DNA from: Coleophoma eucalyptorum
Taxonomy: Eukaryota > Ascomycota > Leotiomycetes > Helotiales > Dermateaceae
Length of the DNA: 64,000 nt
Assembly (NCBI GenBank): GCA_026120035.1
Contig: JALRME010000050.1
Location: forward strand, 117,826 to 181,825
Direction: 5' to 3'
A program made the position numbers and the translations under genes. How positions within the stretch are numbered: the stretch's first letter is position 1; every line of letters begins with the position of its first letter. Below are positions 20,419 through 32,450 of the stretch, in pieces. Under the pieces are notes generated by a model that worked only from the letters and a program-made list of their open reading frames with translations, was not told where the DNA came from and made no database searches.

Positions 20419-23400
20419 GCGAGGTTTTAGAATCGAATAGTCACAGGGCGCAATAATATAATATGAATCAAAAGTATTTTTCGAGCCGCGGATTATAGGT
20501 CATTTTTGAGAGTAAGTAGTAAAGAAAATCGATGTTGAAAGATCTTTTGCATCTTCAGTACAGCGTGCTCTTGAAATTATAAACAGACAATTCGGCCACC
20601 AATATTTGAAACATTCTTTGAAAATCTGCAACCACAGATTGCCATTATTAAAACAGCTTCGGTGCTCAATGATACTGACCTCCGAAACCATATAATTTTC
20701 TTTTGAAAAAGGACTCCATACTTGGAATAGAATTATACAAGCCTCCCACAGCAATGTATCCACAACCGTACCGTTGCTCTGCGTCTTAGGCCTTAAGTGC
20801 CACAAGTACCCATACATGGTGAGACTTTGTTTGTTCTCTCATAAAATTGAATAACTAAACCGTTTATAGGAATGACATACGTCCCGGCGAGCAAAGCCCA
20901 ATTGGATGGTTGAGAGGTATTGGAAAAGGAGTAAATGGGAGTCCTTTTTCCTTGGATTGCTGAGAACTTGGTAATCCCAACCACGGGAGAGACTTTCAAT
21001 ATGGGTGTCCATCTCTTCAGTCGACTTTTGAGAACTAGATGGCCGCTGTCAATCACTAGAGGGATTGAGGCTACCATTTTCAACAAGACATGGGAAAATT
21101 GGGTTTGCCCTACAATCTAGATCCTAATAGCAGTCAAATAAGACGCTACAACATACAGTGGCTGGAGGCGAAAGTAATCAATAATCTACTATTTTGTATT
21201 GTAAGTCCCGCTATGGCCGATGCCATATAGCTATCCACATAATAGCGCTTCTCTTAGTATATAAAGAGCTGCTTTGCTCAAGCTACGGCAAGGATATATA
21301 TATTTATTGAAATTGAAGCTATTCAGAATTCTATTACCTACAGTTATAGCCAAACGTCGTTGCTGTATACTACAATCTAGTACTAAAAGCTGGTCTTGAA
21401 CTATTTCCCATACTTCCCTTACTGCCCTTTGTAGCTTATCATAGGATATACAATCTTCTAGATACCGATTTCGAATCTATTTCTTTACCTAGTTCTATAA
21501 ATTCTTAATTAGATTCTATCGAAATGTCATTAACAGGCCAATCACAAGACCTAGTCGCATGCATGTAACAGTATTCTCAGCGGAGAGGTATTTATAGCTC
21601 TCTCCCTCACACTCTCTTCCATACATCACTTATGAATGAATACAACTGTTGATTCTAAGTCGGATACGTTACTTGACGTGAACCAGCAGATTCAGATCTA
21701 GAGAAAAAGGTAGCTAATTTAGCTTTTAGATTCATCTGTTAATCAGACTAGTCAAAGTCTCTATAGTTACATATCTAGAGGATCTAATTGTATAAATATA
21801 TATTATAGATTGATTCTTATCTATCTATCGATAATAAGAATGGTATACTAATAATAAGACTTTATAGAGATACTCTTCAAATACTTCTTCTACAACAAAC
21901 AAGGAGCTTTACCTACTTCTTTAGAGAAATAAACTTGGAACCTCTAGACCTTCTTCTTACCCTCCCTTACTAAAATAGATGTATAATTCAAGATTTTAGA
22001 ATTGTTCCGAGTTACATGAATCTTTCGAGATAGGCCAAGAGTTTCCTAGATCTTGTTAGACTGGAGAATAGCGTCTTATTTTTTGGTAGTCTAGTGTATA
22101 TAATCGAAGGCAAATTATAGGCGTAAAATACTGTGAGATTATATAAGAAAGCTGTAGCGTATTACCGTGTTTACATATAAGAGCGGTTGAAGAGATTTTG
22201 GTTATAACTACTTCATTTCTTAGAAAAGGATGAATATATATACTTTTGTAATGATCATGTGCAGTTATGTGTCCTCCACGTGGTCACCTCTTAATCCTAG
22301 CATTACAGGTAGGCTGGGACACTACCTTCTAACATAGAAGTCTGTTTTCTTCTAGAAATCTGAGGCTTTCGAAGAGCTATATTCTCTAACAACCTTTGTA
22401 CAGGAGTAGACAGTAGACGTTGCCGCTGACCTCAGAAGCGATGCAGAAAGAGCTTCAAGCTAATTACCACTTTTTAGGGCTCAGAAACGAGGAAATAGAG
22501 TTCTAAATTACCTCATAACATGGAGAATTACGAACCCAATTACGATGCAAATATGAGAAACCTTCGTATACGAACCTTGGCATATATGAAAGCTTGGCAC
22601 CTGCAATAACTTGGTTTTCTCTTGTAGTCAAGAGATGCAATCTTCGCTAATTTTTGAAAAAGATGGCGGTGAGGATTTCTTGGGATGAATTATCAACTTC
22701 CATGGCAAACAGTCTATTTTGCAAAGGTGTTGAGGCGGCTCGTGTGGATGAAACAAACATCATCTTCTAATCCTTCTTGAACAGTTAGAAGTAGGCAATT
22801 CAACATGAGTCAGACTTCCGAGTGGCTTACTATCCTCTACAAATAAGTACCAAGATAAGTAACTAAGTGGTTAATATTTTGGACAAGTTTTCAGTCACTG
22901 TACGTGTAAATCCTTCAGGCGTCGGGGGTACCCTTGCTGATCAGCCCAACAACATTCTTGGTGCTATGTTTATTCGCCATAACACTATTTCCACCGGTCT
23001 TCCCACTTGGGTTTCTGCGCATGGACAGTTCTAGACCGATATAATCTTCAATAAGTCGGGTGGCTTTCCCTTAGGAAAGATCCGCGTTGCAGGATCTTCT
23101 ACACCTCTAAGGTCATTTCTCCATCTGAGAGAGTTCACGTTACATAGCCTAGGAAGAGTCCATATCAGGATCTACGTTGTAGGACCTTGTGGACCCCTTC
23201 GTTCAATTTTGCTCGCCGGCTGACGGAGGTGACCTTATCACCTAGGAAGCTTCCACACCAAAATGTACGTCACAGGACTCTCTTGATTTCAAGAGTCATT
23301 TTTTCTCGGCAACTGGCGGAGTTGACCTTTGCACCTAGGAAGTGCCCACATTAAAATCTACGTCACAGGATTCTGTGGATCTCTGAAGTCACTTTTGCTC

Positions 23401-24506
23401 GGTGACTGACGGAGTTGGCCTTATAACTCAGGAAATGTCGACATCGGCTCCAGTGCCCTTAATGCTTATCAATCCATTGACTATAACTCAACCTTCATAA
23501 TATGGAGGCCAATATGACAACCTAGATTAGTTTGCTGAAGTATAAACGCCGTTTCTTTAATATTCCTCCGTCTTCTAGCTACACAGGACATAAATAACAC
23601 TATATGTTGTAACTTTGGGCACTTCTGCCACGATGTGGGAGGTATGGATAAAATCTACCATAGGAACAAGGTCGCATGAGGTCAGCACAGTATCGAAAAG
23701 AGACCAGGAGCTAAGTAGTGTTGTTGGTTTTGAATTGCGTGCTCATAGCACTAGCAATATGCAACTTGCTGACGGAGTGGGTACTTGACTATCACATGCT
23801 ATATGATTGCAGAAAAAGCACTTAACCTTATTCTCGGCTAGAACAACTGTCTTTCGGAAAACGAAGTCGTAGCCTGACTGCACGGTCCATTCCAATTACT
23901 ATACCGAGCCAAAACATTGTCTCTCTTTCTTAATATTTCCCTTTATGTACGTTTATTACCTTTGGTATATTTGGGACTCTGGAGGGAGGAACTTATGTCT
24001 AGATTGGAATGGAGAAGGACGTGATTTTTGATCCGAGTCTGTATCGAAATTAAATGTTCATTCAAAACATTGGTTTCCCTATCACCACCGCATGCATTCG
24101 GACATCGATCATAAAAGGGTCTACTCGATATACGACTCACAGTAAAAGTGAAAAGGGAAGGTCATAATGGTTCCCTTCAGATAGTCCAATGGACCCTAGG
24201 TAAGTACCCCGAATGTTTACACGGTGCGACTTGCCGCAACTGATTACCGGGTAAGCGAACCGCTTCTAGAACCCTGCCATTTTATTTCTGTCCTACTTGG
24301 TATGCATCTTCAAAACTCTATTTGCAAGTGGCGGTTTCACTGCCCCAGCGTAGTCTTGGACAAAAGCGCCGCGCGCAGGCTCATAGCAGAGAAGCCAGTT
24401 TCTTAAAAGGGCTCCGCGCGCGCGGGTGCTGGCATCTGGTTTACTGCAGATCTAGTCTTGGAAACGATAGGACCCCTTCCAGTGTTTTCATATCCCAGAC
24501 CATCTT
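20419..24506. other. 4-kb AT-rich decayed region
   Basis: Stop-rich in all frames, with many TA-rich words (for example 21230-22260), as expected of old repeat-induced mutation or long neutral decay. A four-copy tandem repeat sits at 23080-23448 (listed separately). Just before it, about 22865-23030, a short open plus-strand segment reads NPSGVGGTLADQPNNI and then FIRHNTISTGLPTW; it looks protein-like but I do not recognise it. I see no intact gene. Confidence 0.5.
23080..23448 (+). repeat. Tandem repeat, four diverged copies of about 93 bp
   Basis: Copies start at about 23080, 23170, 23263 and 23356, with spacings of 90, 93 and 93 bp. Shared landmarks in each are ATCTACGTCACAGGA near the start, a CTCGG-like word followed by TGACGGAGTTGACCTT mid-unit, and CACCTAGGAAGT near the end. 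Copies are clearly related but diverged by many substitutions. The period is a multiple of three and similar amino-acid patterns recur in each copy on both strands, so it may derive from a repeat protein gene. Each frame now contains stops. Confidence 0.8.
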
Positions 24507-26402
24507 ATGTCTCCACCGGGTCTAGCTATGGCAACTGAGAAGAGACCATTCCAAGGATGTTGGATTTGTCGAGCCCGCCGGAAGAAATGCAACGGAGCTC
24601 GTCCTCTGTGTGGGGAGTGTCTTGCACTTGAACTACCATGTCTCTACAGCGAAACCAAGCCAGATTGGATGGATGGGGAAAGCAAGGAGAAGGAAGTAAT
24701 GGAGAGAATTAAGGCCCATATCAAGCAAAGTGCTATTGGCCGACGAGAGAGGCAACTTGGAAATTCTTACCCACAAAGTTTTATCAATATTTCGGCAGCT
24801 GATTATCAGGGCGACTTGTTACGCATTATCAACTCCCAGTCGTCTAAAGTCAGTCCAAGTGAACCATCGGTTCTGCTATCTTTTAGTACGGAGGACGAGA
24901 GCGAAAATGATACAGCACTTATGTTATCCGAAAGGGCACCTACAACCCGCGCTCCGGAACCTAGCGATGTATCCTGGGACGAGTCTCCACATCCTCTGTT
25001 GGAATCATCTAGAGACGCCTCAGTTACCAATGATGATCTGATACAAATTCCCTGGTACACTGGCCTTGACGCAGAATCCGAAACAAGCTTCATGATGATA
25101 TACTTAGATTTTGTTTTCCCTTTTCTCTTCCCACATTACCGCCCTTCTATTCGTGATTGCGGCCGGCACTGGTTACTTGACCTCACCAAGAGAAATATTG
25201 TCATTTACCATACTTCGTTAGGCCTCGGCGCCTCTTTCTTCGCTACAAAACTTAATGCTGCCTACACAGAGGGTAACTATCAGAAATGCAGGGCTGTAGT
25301 CTGGAATCAGTTAATGAGGCAAATGGAAGTGGCCATCAAGATGATACAGATTGACATTCAAAAAATCTACCGCCAAGGCATCACATCGTCTCTATTGGAG
25401 AGTGCTCAGGCCATGGAGAGCATTATACACATCCTTATTTTTGAAGTCATGGGCGGAAAATCACTGGACTGGAATGTACATCTAAGCCCAGCACTGGCTT
25501 TATTTTCAGATATGATTACTCACTATCAGGGATCACCAATGACCAATTTGGACCGAGTACTCAACATCATGAAGCGGCCAACTTGGGTTACTGAACACTT
25601 TGTCGGCCCTGCCCCTAATACAGCAGATCAGTGTGCGTTTCGATTCTTCACGAGCATTCTGTTATTCATTGATATAGTATCCAGTACAGCCCTTAGACAA
25701 CCACCATACCTGCATGCTTATCACAACAGCCTTCTAGTACAACGCAGCATACAATATGGTGCAATTGAGCTGGATGCGATCCTCGGCTGCCAGAACTGGG
25801 TCTTACTGGCAATTGGAGATATATCAGCTCTGGAGGCTTGGAAAAGGACCGCTGGCCATTCGGGGTCAGTTGATGACCTAGTGAGGCGTTCAGAGCCTAT
25901 CACACAGGCTTTAGAACAAGGCATTGCTCAACTCGGCAGTGTCAGCGCCACTTCGTACTCTCCAGTTCATCCTCTGGCTGGAGTGTATTACGGTGCGAAT
26001 TCGGGCGATTTTAGCTGTCAAATCATAGCAACCACGCGAATCTGGGCACACGCTGCGAATATATATCTCTCAATCGTCCTCTCAGGCTGGCAGCCTACCA
26101 ACCATACCGTGCGTCAGAGCGTGTTGGAGGCTCTTCCTATCCTCAAAACAATTTCATCTCTCGCGCAACTGCGTGCACTGGCTTGGCCGATCTGTGTGCT
26201 AGGGTGTTTAGCAACCAAAGAGCAGGAGCAGGATTTTCTGAATATCTGTACTAGGGTTGATGAACTCAATATGTTGGGGACTATTAGTGAGGTCATTCGC
26301 ATTTTGGAAGCAGTATGGCAGCGGAGGGGCATACTAGTCAGAGAAGAGTGGGATATTGCCAAATGTCTTACAATATTGGGCAAGCCTGCCTTACTGATTT
26401 GA
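24507..26402 (+). CDS. Zn2Cys6 fungal transcription factor
   Basis: A single-exon gene of 631 residues. The binuclear zinc cluster is at residues 17-45: C-W-I-C, RARRKKC, six residues to the fourth Cys, then GEC and LALELPC (CX2CX6CX6CX2CX6C). The basic RARRKK loop contacts DNA in this family. Residues 185-630 look like the Fungal_trans_2 type regulatory domain, with DVSWDESPHP as linker and a helical body including FVFPFLFPHYRPS and AWPICVLGCLA near the end. Such proteins regulate metabolic or developmental genes from the nucleus. An alternative start exists at the second Met (24528), seven codons later. It stands alone, with 4 kb of decayed DNA on each side, so its targets cannot be guessed from context. 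Confidence 0.92.
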   Translation: MSPPGLAMATEKRPFQGCWICRARRKKCNGARPLCGECLALELPCLYSETKPDWMDGESKEKEVMERIKAHIKQSAIGRRERQLGNSYPQSFINISAADYQGDLLRIINSQSSKVSPSEPSVLLSFSTEDESENDTALMLSERAPTTRAPEPSDVSWDESPHPLLESSRDASVTNDDLIQIPWYTGLDAESETSFMMIYLDFVFPFLFPHYRPSIRDCGRHWLLDLTKRNIVIYHTSLGLGASFFATKLNAAYTEGNYQKCRAVVWNQLMRQMEVAIKMIQIDIQKIYRQGITSSLLESAQAMESIIHILIFEVMGGKSLDWNVHLSPALALFSDMITHYQGSPMTNLDRVLNIMKRPTWVTEHFVGPAPNTADQCAFRFFTSILLFIDIVSSTALRQPPYLHAYHNSLLVQRSIQYGAIELDAILGCQNWVLLAIGDISALEAWKRTAGHSGSVDDLVRRSEPITQALEQGIAQLGSVSATSYSPVHPLAGVYYGANSGDFSCQIIATTRIWAHAANIYLSIVLSGWQPTNHTVRQSVLEALPILKTISSLAQLRALAWPICVLGCLATKEQEQDFLNICTRVDELNMLGTISEVIRILEAVWQRRGILVREEWDIAKCLTILGKPALLI

Positions 26403-29400
26403 GAGTCAATTTGAAGACAATAGGACTCTCCCTTCTACTTGCTGCCCTGGCCGTCAGGGCTCAACTTAGCATATGAGTAGACGATGAACTTCACAAGCGA
26501 TGCGATATCATCACAGTGCGTGCTTGGCATATATATATGCCTTCGAAGTAAGACCTCGCACAAAAGATGGTTGGCTATTCATTATATCTAAGTCGGTCCT
26601 GTAGCCACAATTTAAAGGATATATAATAAACTCCTGCTGACATTGCCGAATCTAGCCAAACCAAATTTCTAATTCTTACAATCCAAAGGGCCTAGATTAA
26701 ATACATAAACAAGCATGAGTGAGTAAAATAGTGACTAAAATTATACTAGATGCTTATTAAGGTGTGTATAAAGCAAATATTTGCGCAGATGGCCCAGTGG
26801 TAGAAGAATAGATAGCTTCAATATCATAAGCTATTAGTTAACGTCTGCCGTTGTGACTGCAATAATTGAAAAAGCTCGAATATTCATTAAAGTAAAAGCG
26901 AAACAAGCAAAGTTCAGTATGAGGGAACAATCCTTCTGTTGCCCAACACGTCACCTATCTTCCCCATCGCTACATCTACCATGCATCTTGCACCGCTCTC
27001 GGCGGATATTGAGGAGGATATCTGGCATACATCTTTCACGGCGGCTCTCGGCGGGTATTGAGGGGGCTAGACCACGTTCTGTAAGTTCAAATGTCATCAC
27101 AAGGTTGATACTGGCATCACTTCAAGCGATAGGCACTAGGATCAACGTATGCGTTCCCAGGTTTACGAGTCATCATCAAAGAGCTGATGGAAAACTGGAT
27201 CATTTGGATGCTCTCACCCCTGCTGCGGCCGCCCAAGGCCATGGGACGGGGCTTGTGGCCGTCGGAAAAGAGAAGGTTAGCGCTGTTGATCTTGTTATAC
27301 AAGGGCAGTGTTGGCTAAGCTTGCAGCATTAAAGAATATCTTTACTCCGTAGGGCGGAGTAGATAGAGTTTGTTTAACTCGAAGTCTGGTTTTGGTTTCT
27401 GACAGGAATTGAATCTGGAGGATTTAGACGACTGTCCTCGTATTGCATTGAATTCGTTTGGCTCAAGACTTCGTTCCGGAACTCGAAACCGAAAACCTAA
27501 AATGAACGCTAATACGTTCTTGGCCACCCGCGCGGGCGTTCAAATAAGGATAGCTAGCTGAACAACACTCCATAACAAATAGCAGAAGCGGTGTCCATTA
27601 CATGAGCTTGAGGTCCAGTAGGTGCGATGATCATGCCGGTATAACATGCATAAAGCGTAGGAAGCTTATATACTTTGGTCAAGTGTTTAATATTATTTAA
27701 AGGAGATATTTCCCGGAGCTAGATGTTCATGATATCGGCTCAGAATGCGATGAACTGTAGAACATTTCACAAGTAAATGTTAGACTTCGAGATTCGGAGG
27801 TATAGCCAGAGGCAGGATATGGAATTCATAGTCTCAACCGATCGAAGATGAACCTTTTGATTTATCCGTTCATCAGCGAATGTGTCCGCCAACGGATATT
27901 GTAAGGCACGGGGGATTTCGGCCCAGAGCGAATCAGGAGGCGATAGCATGTCACTGGACTGCCCCGGTTACATACAACAATCGCTGGCTGAGGCTTGGGA
28001 GGATATGTGATGAATTGAGTCTCGTTATCTGCCCCTCGGAATCTTCTCTGTTCTAGATGCCGAGGTGGATTGCCTCTCTATACCTTTCGTACTGTCGCCC
28101 GCCCCTCGAATCGAGGTTATTTAATTGCCCTGGTGGAGCTACATTTACCAGGTTTTCTATTAGTAATTAAGTTCCAAAAGATTCAGGCGTGAAACCCCAT
28201 TCATAACTCTCCCATTAGTGTTCTAATCCCTGTAACCCCCTGGTAAATACTGTCCCACAAGTCCACTGAATAGCCTCGATTTGGAGGAGGCGGGGGGGGG
28301 GGGGGGTGGGAGGCATCATACCTTGTCTAAGAAGCCCGGTCTTACTGATCAGTTCTGTGAATTGTAGGCGACATTCTTTCGCCTCAATTATCCATATCCA
28401 CGTCCACAGTCCACATCTCACGAGGTTGATTCTCAGATCAATGTGTATCACTTTACTATTCCCTTTCAGAGCTATCGGCGTGACATTCGCAAGTCTTAAT
28501 GGACCCAGAAATTATCTTAGCACTTTCCAATATACAACAATGTAATTACACATGTTAGACTTTAGGAAGTTGTAAATCTTGCAGCTGTACAGGATAAAGG
28601 CAATATTCATCAGATCTAATAGTATCTGCCTATGCAAATTAGACTAATCGCCATGGTCAAAGAGAAGGGTAGAGACATTCATAACCATTTTAAAATTAGC
28701 GCTCACAAAATCCCCGTTTCGTCAAAATTTCGTTACTATACTTGGGGTTTCACAATTAAAATTATCATAATATCTCTATCTCGTACGTTTGATGGAAAAG
28801 GTGAACACCCTTCACCTGGCTCCATCATATTGATTGGTTGAGCCGCGAAATCTTTGTAGCCTTAAACCTTGGCGTCAGCCGTATGCGCGGTATTATACTT
28901 AAGTGGCTTGGATATCTTCCTATCTGAGAGCTCCACTACAAACTCACGATATGAGCATGGTTTAATATCTGGGGATAGCTTGCAGGTGTCAATGCAGCCA
29001 AGATACCGAGCGTACTCAGGGATATTATCGCTTCGAATATTCATGCCATAGAAACACTGAAAATGAACTAGCTACAAAAGGTGTACAAGGCTTTTTGGTT
29101 CACCAGCATACATTTGGTCGTACTATTTGTGGTGTTTGCTTCAATGAACTACAGAACATGAGGCTCCATAAATGGCCTTCGTAGACTTCAATATTGAGAA
29201 GGAAGAATTTAAATTTATATAGTTTAGCTGACCCTTTCTCACTATATAGCTCTTCAAGAGTAGCCAAGACTTGATTCTAAGCCAAGGTCTGCCCATATAC
29301 AAAGCTAAAGCTGTTAAAAGTGGGTTCATCTACAATGACTCGTACTAAGGACTTGCCAATATCTCTAAGATCAATAAAGAAGATTTCGCACAACATCTTG

Positions 29401-30848
29401 TTCCTAAATGGTTGTCACGGGCTTTGACTCGAGCCGCAGTCGAGTTGGCCACATGGAAGGATTGGAAAGCTAGTATGGTACCATGCACCGATGTCGAGTG
29501 CGGTGAAAGGATAGTAGAGCTTCTGGACATGCTGCACTACTTGCTCTTTCTAAGCAGAAACAAAATAAAAACAATAGAAACTTCAATCTATGGCGCAAGA
29601 AGAAAGGTACCCTCTCTTGTAGGAGCAAGATAGCGCCAGCCCTAACGGCACGACTGATCCAACATTGCACGGGATAAATCATATCCGCCTAGCATTTGTG
29701 GCAGCCGTTTCAAAACTTACCTGCACCAGCAATGAGCCAGTATCAACGGTACTGATTGGTGTGTATACACCCCTAATTTACACAACAAGCTCGTCAATTG
29801 GGCCCTTAATATCAGCGATACTGACATCAAAATCCTTATTGGGTAATTTTCTTCACATTTGGCTTTCGCTAGAACCCTTCCTCACAAGTATATTAACCTT
29901 CTGATACTAAAATTATCATCCACACTCCTCGATTCCTGAATAGCAGAACATGCCATGGCCATATATAAATGCCGAAGGATCTCAAGGAGGCCCTCCAAGA
30001 TGGACGATCCCGTCTCAACGCTAGCTTCAAAAGGAAAAACACGTCGCTGGGGCATGATTTTCGGCTAGAAGAAAATTCTGGTTTGAAGATGATTGTAATT
30101 ATTCTGAAATTTAATATTGCTGTATTCAATATCAGTTTTAATTGTAGCATAGCAATATATCTACCTATAAGGATTCTATCCAGATAAGTCTTGGTCGTTG
30201 ACAAATAAGTGTGTTTGCTTGGCCCACAGTCTTTTGCACAATTTTTTGAAGCCATAGCTTTTTATCATGTGCAGCCTGGGATAGTGCGACTTACAAGGTA
30301 GGAGTCGCGTGATAAAGCGAGACGCGTGGTAGAGCTGACGTTTTAAATGATACTCACTAAGTTAGGTTGCCGACGTTAATCAGGATCCGGCACCCCCGCT
30401 TGGCAAGCCGAGAAACCGAAAAGTTTAAACTTTACATACTTTGCTAATAGTTCATTATACGACGTTGCACATATCTACAGGCCTGTCCCATTCTGGATTC
30501 GCGGGCTGCATCAAAATAAACTTTCTGGCGTGCCCCATCTGTCAGGATCGATTAAGAAGCAAATGGAATCCCACGCTGTAGACAAGGCATTGGCCAGAAG
30601 AACGAGGCCCCGCGGCACCCGACGTCACTTTACTATCTTGTATCCAGGTAAAGAGCCATAGTCTCTGGTCCCTCGCTAACCACTTTGGAAGTCAAGCTTA
30701 AAGTCCCAACTTATGCTTTGAGATCTTCTTTGATCCGCCGTCTTTGCCCCTTTGTCTCCTGCTTCCTGCTAGGAGGCTGTTGTTATATTCTCGAACATTT
30801 GTTCTATTAGAACAAATATCTCACGCTGCCATCTTCGCTCTCTTTATT
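26403..30848. other. 4.4-kb gene-poor region between two regulators
   Basis: No intact gene seen. A 15-base poly-G tract lies at 28292-28306. Frames at 29390-29630 (plus) and 29890-30255 (minus) are open for 70-120 codons but show no motif I recognise. A short stretch near 26790 resembles a tRNA A-box but has no tRNA fold. The last few hundred bases before 30849 are presumably the bZIP promoter. Confidence 0.45.
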
Positions 30849-31656
30849 ATGTCAGTTTCTCTAAATCATGACTCTGGGGAGACTTATTCCTGCTTTCCAC
30901 ATAGCGAGGGCACGCCAGGTCTACATGATGGCACATCAAGCGAGACCACTACAAACTCGTTGTTGAATACTCAGGTACGTACGACAAATTGGTCCTATAA
31001 CTACTCTGCTAGTATGGTTGTTCTCTAACTCTCACTAGCATTTCGACGATGTATATGCAAACAATTTGCCCTCGTATCCTTCGTACTCTCCTTTCCCGGA
31101 CCAATTTCCTAATGAAGAATACGCACCACCGGGGCTAATACCGGTAAAACTTGATATCAAAGGCCTCTATGAGGTTTGTAGTCGCAGAAGTAAGAAGAAT
31201 CCTAATGGTACCGAGAAGGCTACTGGTTCATATGTTCACTCAGTGTGTGCTATCGATCTTTATCCTTGATGACTCTACTGACCTTCTTAGCGACGGAGAG
31301 AACAAAACCGAGCCTCACAAAGGGCATTCCGAGATCGAAAAGAAAAATATATAAAAGAGTTAGCAGAAAAACTTGAAGAACTCGAAGGTCAATACAATAA
31401 TCTTACTCAGCTATATGAGTCTTTACAAGCCGAATACTCGAGTCTTAAGACGGAACTAGATCGAGTTCGAAAAGACAATACCAAGACGGATGACTCTCCT
31501 ACGCAACCTCTCATCCCTATTAGTGATCCAACTTGGAATTATCCGAAGGATGAAAACCTGGATCTGCTTTTGTTCAATGTGTCTACTTTTTACTATGACC
31601 ACAAAGACGATAGTAACCAACTGGAATCATGGTTGAACGATTTCGGACGGACGTGA
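30849..31656 (+). CDS. AP-1-like bZIP transcription factor
   Basis: Three exons, 30849-30974, 31039-31242 and 31291-31656, with introns of 64 and 48 bp (donors GTACGT and GTGTGT). They join in phase to 231 residues. Exon 1 begins MSVSLNHDSG; exon 2 is rich in Pro, Ser and Tyr. Exon 3 opens directly with the DNA-binding region RRREQNRASQRAFRDRKEKY, with the invariant Asn and Arg of the Yap/AP-1 class. It continues into a leucine-zipper-like coiled coil (KELAEKLEELEGQYNNLTQ onward, about 40 residues). The C-terminus (about 70 residues) is acidic and has no Yap1-type cysteine-rich redox domain. An open frame at 31744-31953 downstream could be an extra 3' exon; I see no clear junction. The factor should bind DNA as a dimer in the nucleus; targets are unknown. 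Confidence 0.8.
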
Positions 31657-32364
31657 TAAGAATGTAGGCATAGATAGAGTCTTTGCTTTTGTCTCTCTCG
31701 TTATTCCAAGCCAGGGCGTAAAGAAGTTTGGGAGCATTTAGAGTTGTGCTTAGGTTTCGATGGGAATTTTCCTCAGAAGTTACCAAGGTTTCCGGCTTTG
31801 AGAAGTATCAAAGGCGTGCATATGAATTGCAGATTAAAGATGATGAGTTCGAAATTTTATCCACTATTGGAATGGAAGACTCAGTCTGTATCGTTCCACT
31901 TGATCGTGTGTACCAATCCAGATATTCAATTTTCTTGTAAAGGAGATAAATAATCGGATTGTATTTAAGTAAGCACTGAAAATGTTATATAGGTAATATT
32001 CATGCGCTAATGACTATTTTCTTCTATATGAACTGTCTTATTTAGGCAATAGCTGTTTGTATTGCAGTAATGAGAAACATAATTACAGTTTAGAGCCTCC
32101 CAGAATATGCCCTGGAATCAATAAAATTATATGTGCTTGCTATCACACTTCCAGAAACGTGACGTCTCATGTTCTGATCACAAAGGATAAAGGAAATAGC
32201 GGTGGCTGTAGATGAAATTAAAAAGCACAAGTTCTACATATCGTAGTCTTTTAGAACGTTCATTGGCCATGAAATTTGTTTTAAGCTGGCAAGAATGACT
32301 GTAATTGTATGCTGCTGTGGCTTTATTCTACAAAATAGGCTACTTACAGAACATATAACGTATC
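31657..32364. other. Stretch between bZIP gene and transposon
   Basis: AT-rich. It contains the open frame 31744-31953, which could be the tail of the bZIP gene if an undetected intron exists. Otherwise nothing is recognised. Confidence 0.4.
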
Positions 32365-32402
32365 TTATAAGTGAGTGGATCATATAAGCGAGTGGACCAC
32401 TT
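32365..32402 (+). repeat. Left terminal inverted repeat with doubled motif
   Basis: Pairs with 34176-34213. Each arm holds two head-to-tail copies of a 17-18-bp motif: TATAAGTGAGTGGATCA and TATAAGCGAGTGGACCA here, giving a repeat within the repeat. Confidence 0.85.
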
Positions 32403-32450
32403 TCTAGTACTCAGTAGCCTTTACACCCAATTTTATTAATACCAACACTA

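Noticed and set aside
26783..26850. Possible tRNA gene (TGGCCCAGTGGTAGAAG resembles an A-box)
   Set aside because: No B-box (GGTTCGAxTCC) and no cloverleaf pairing downstream; only the A-box-like word is present.
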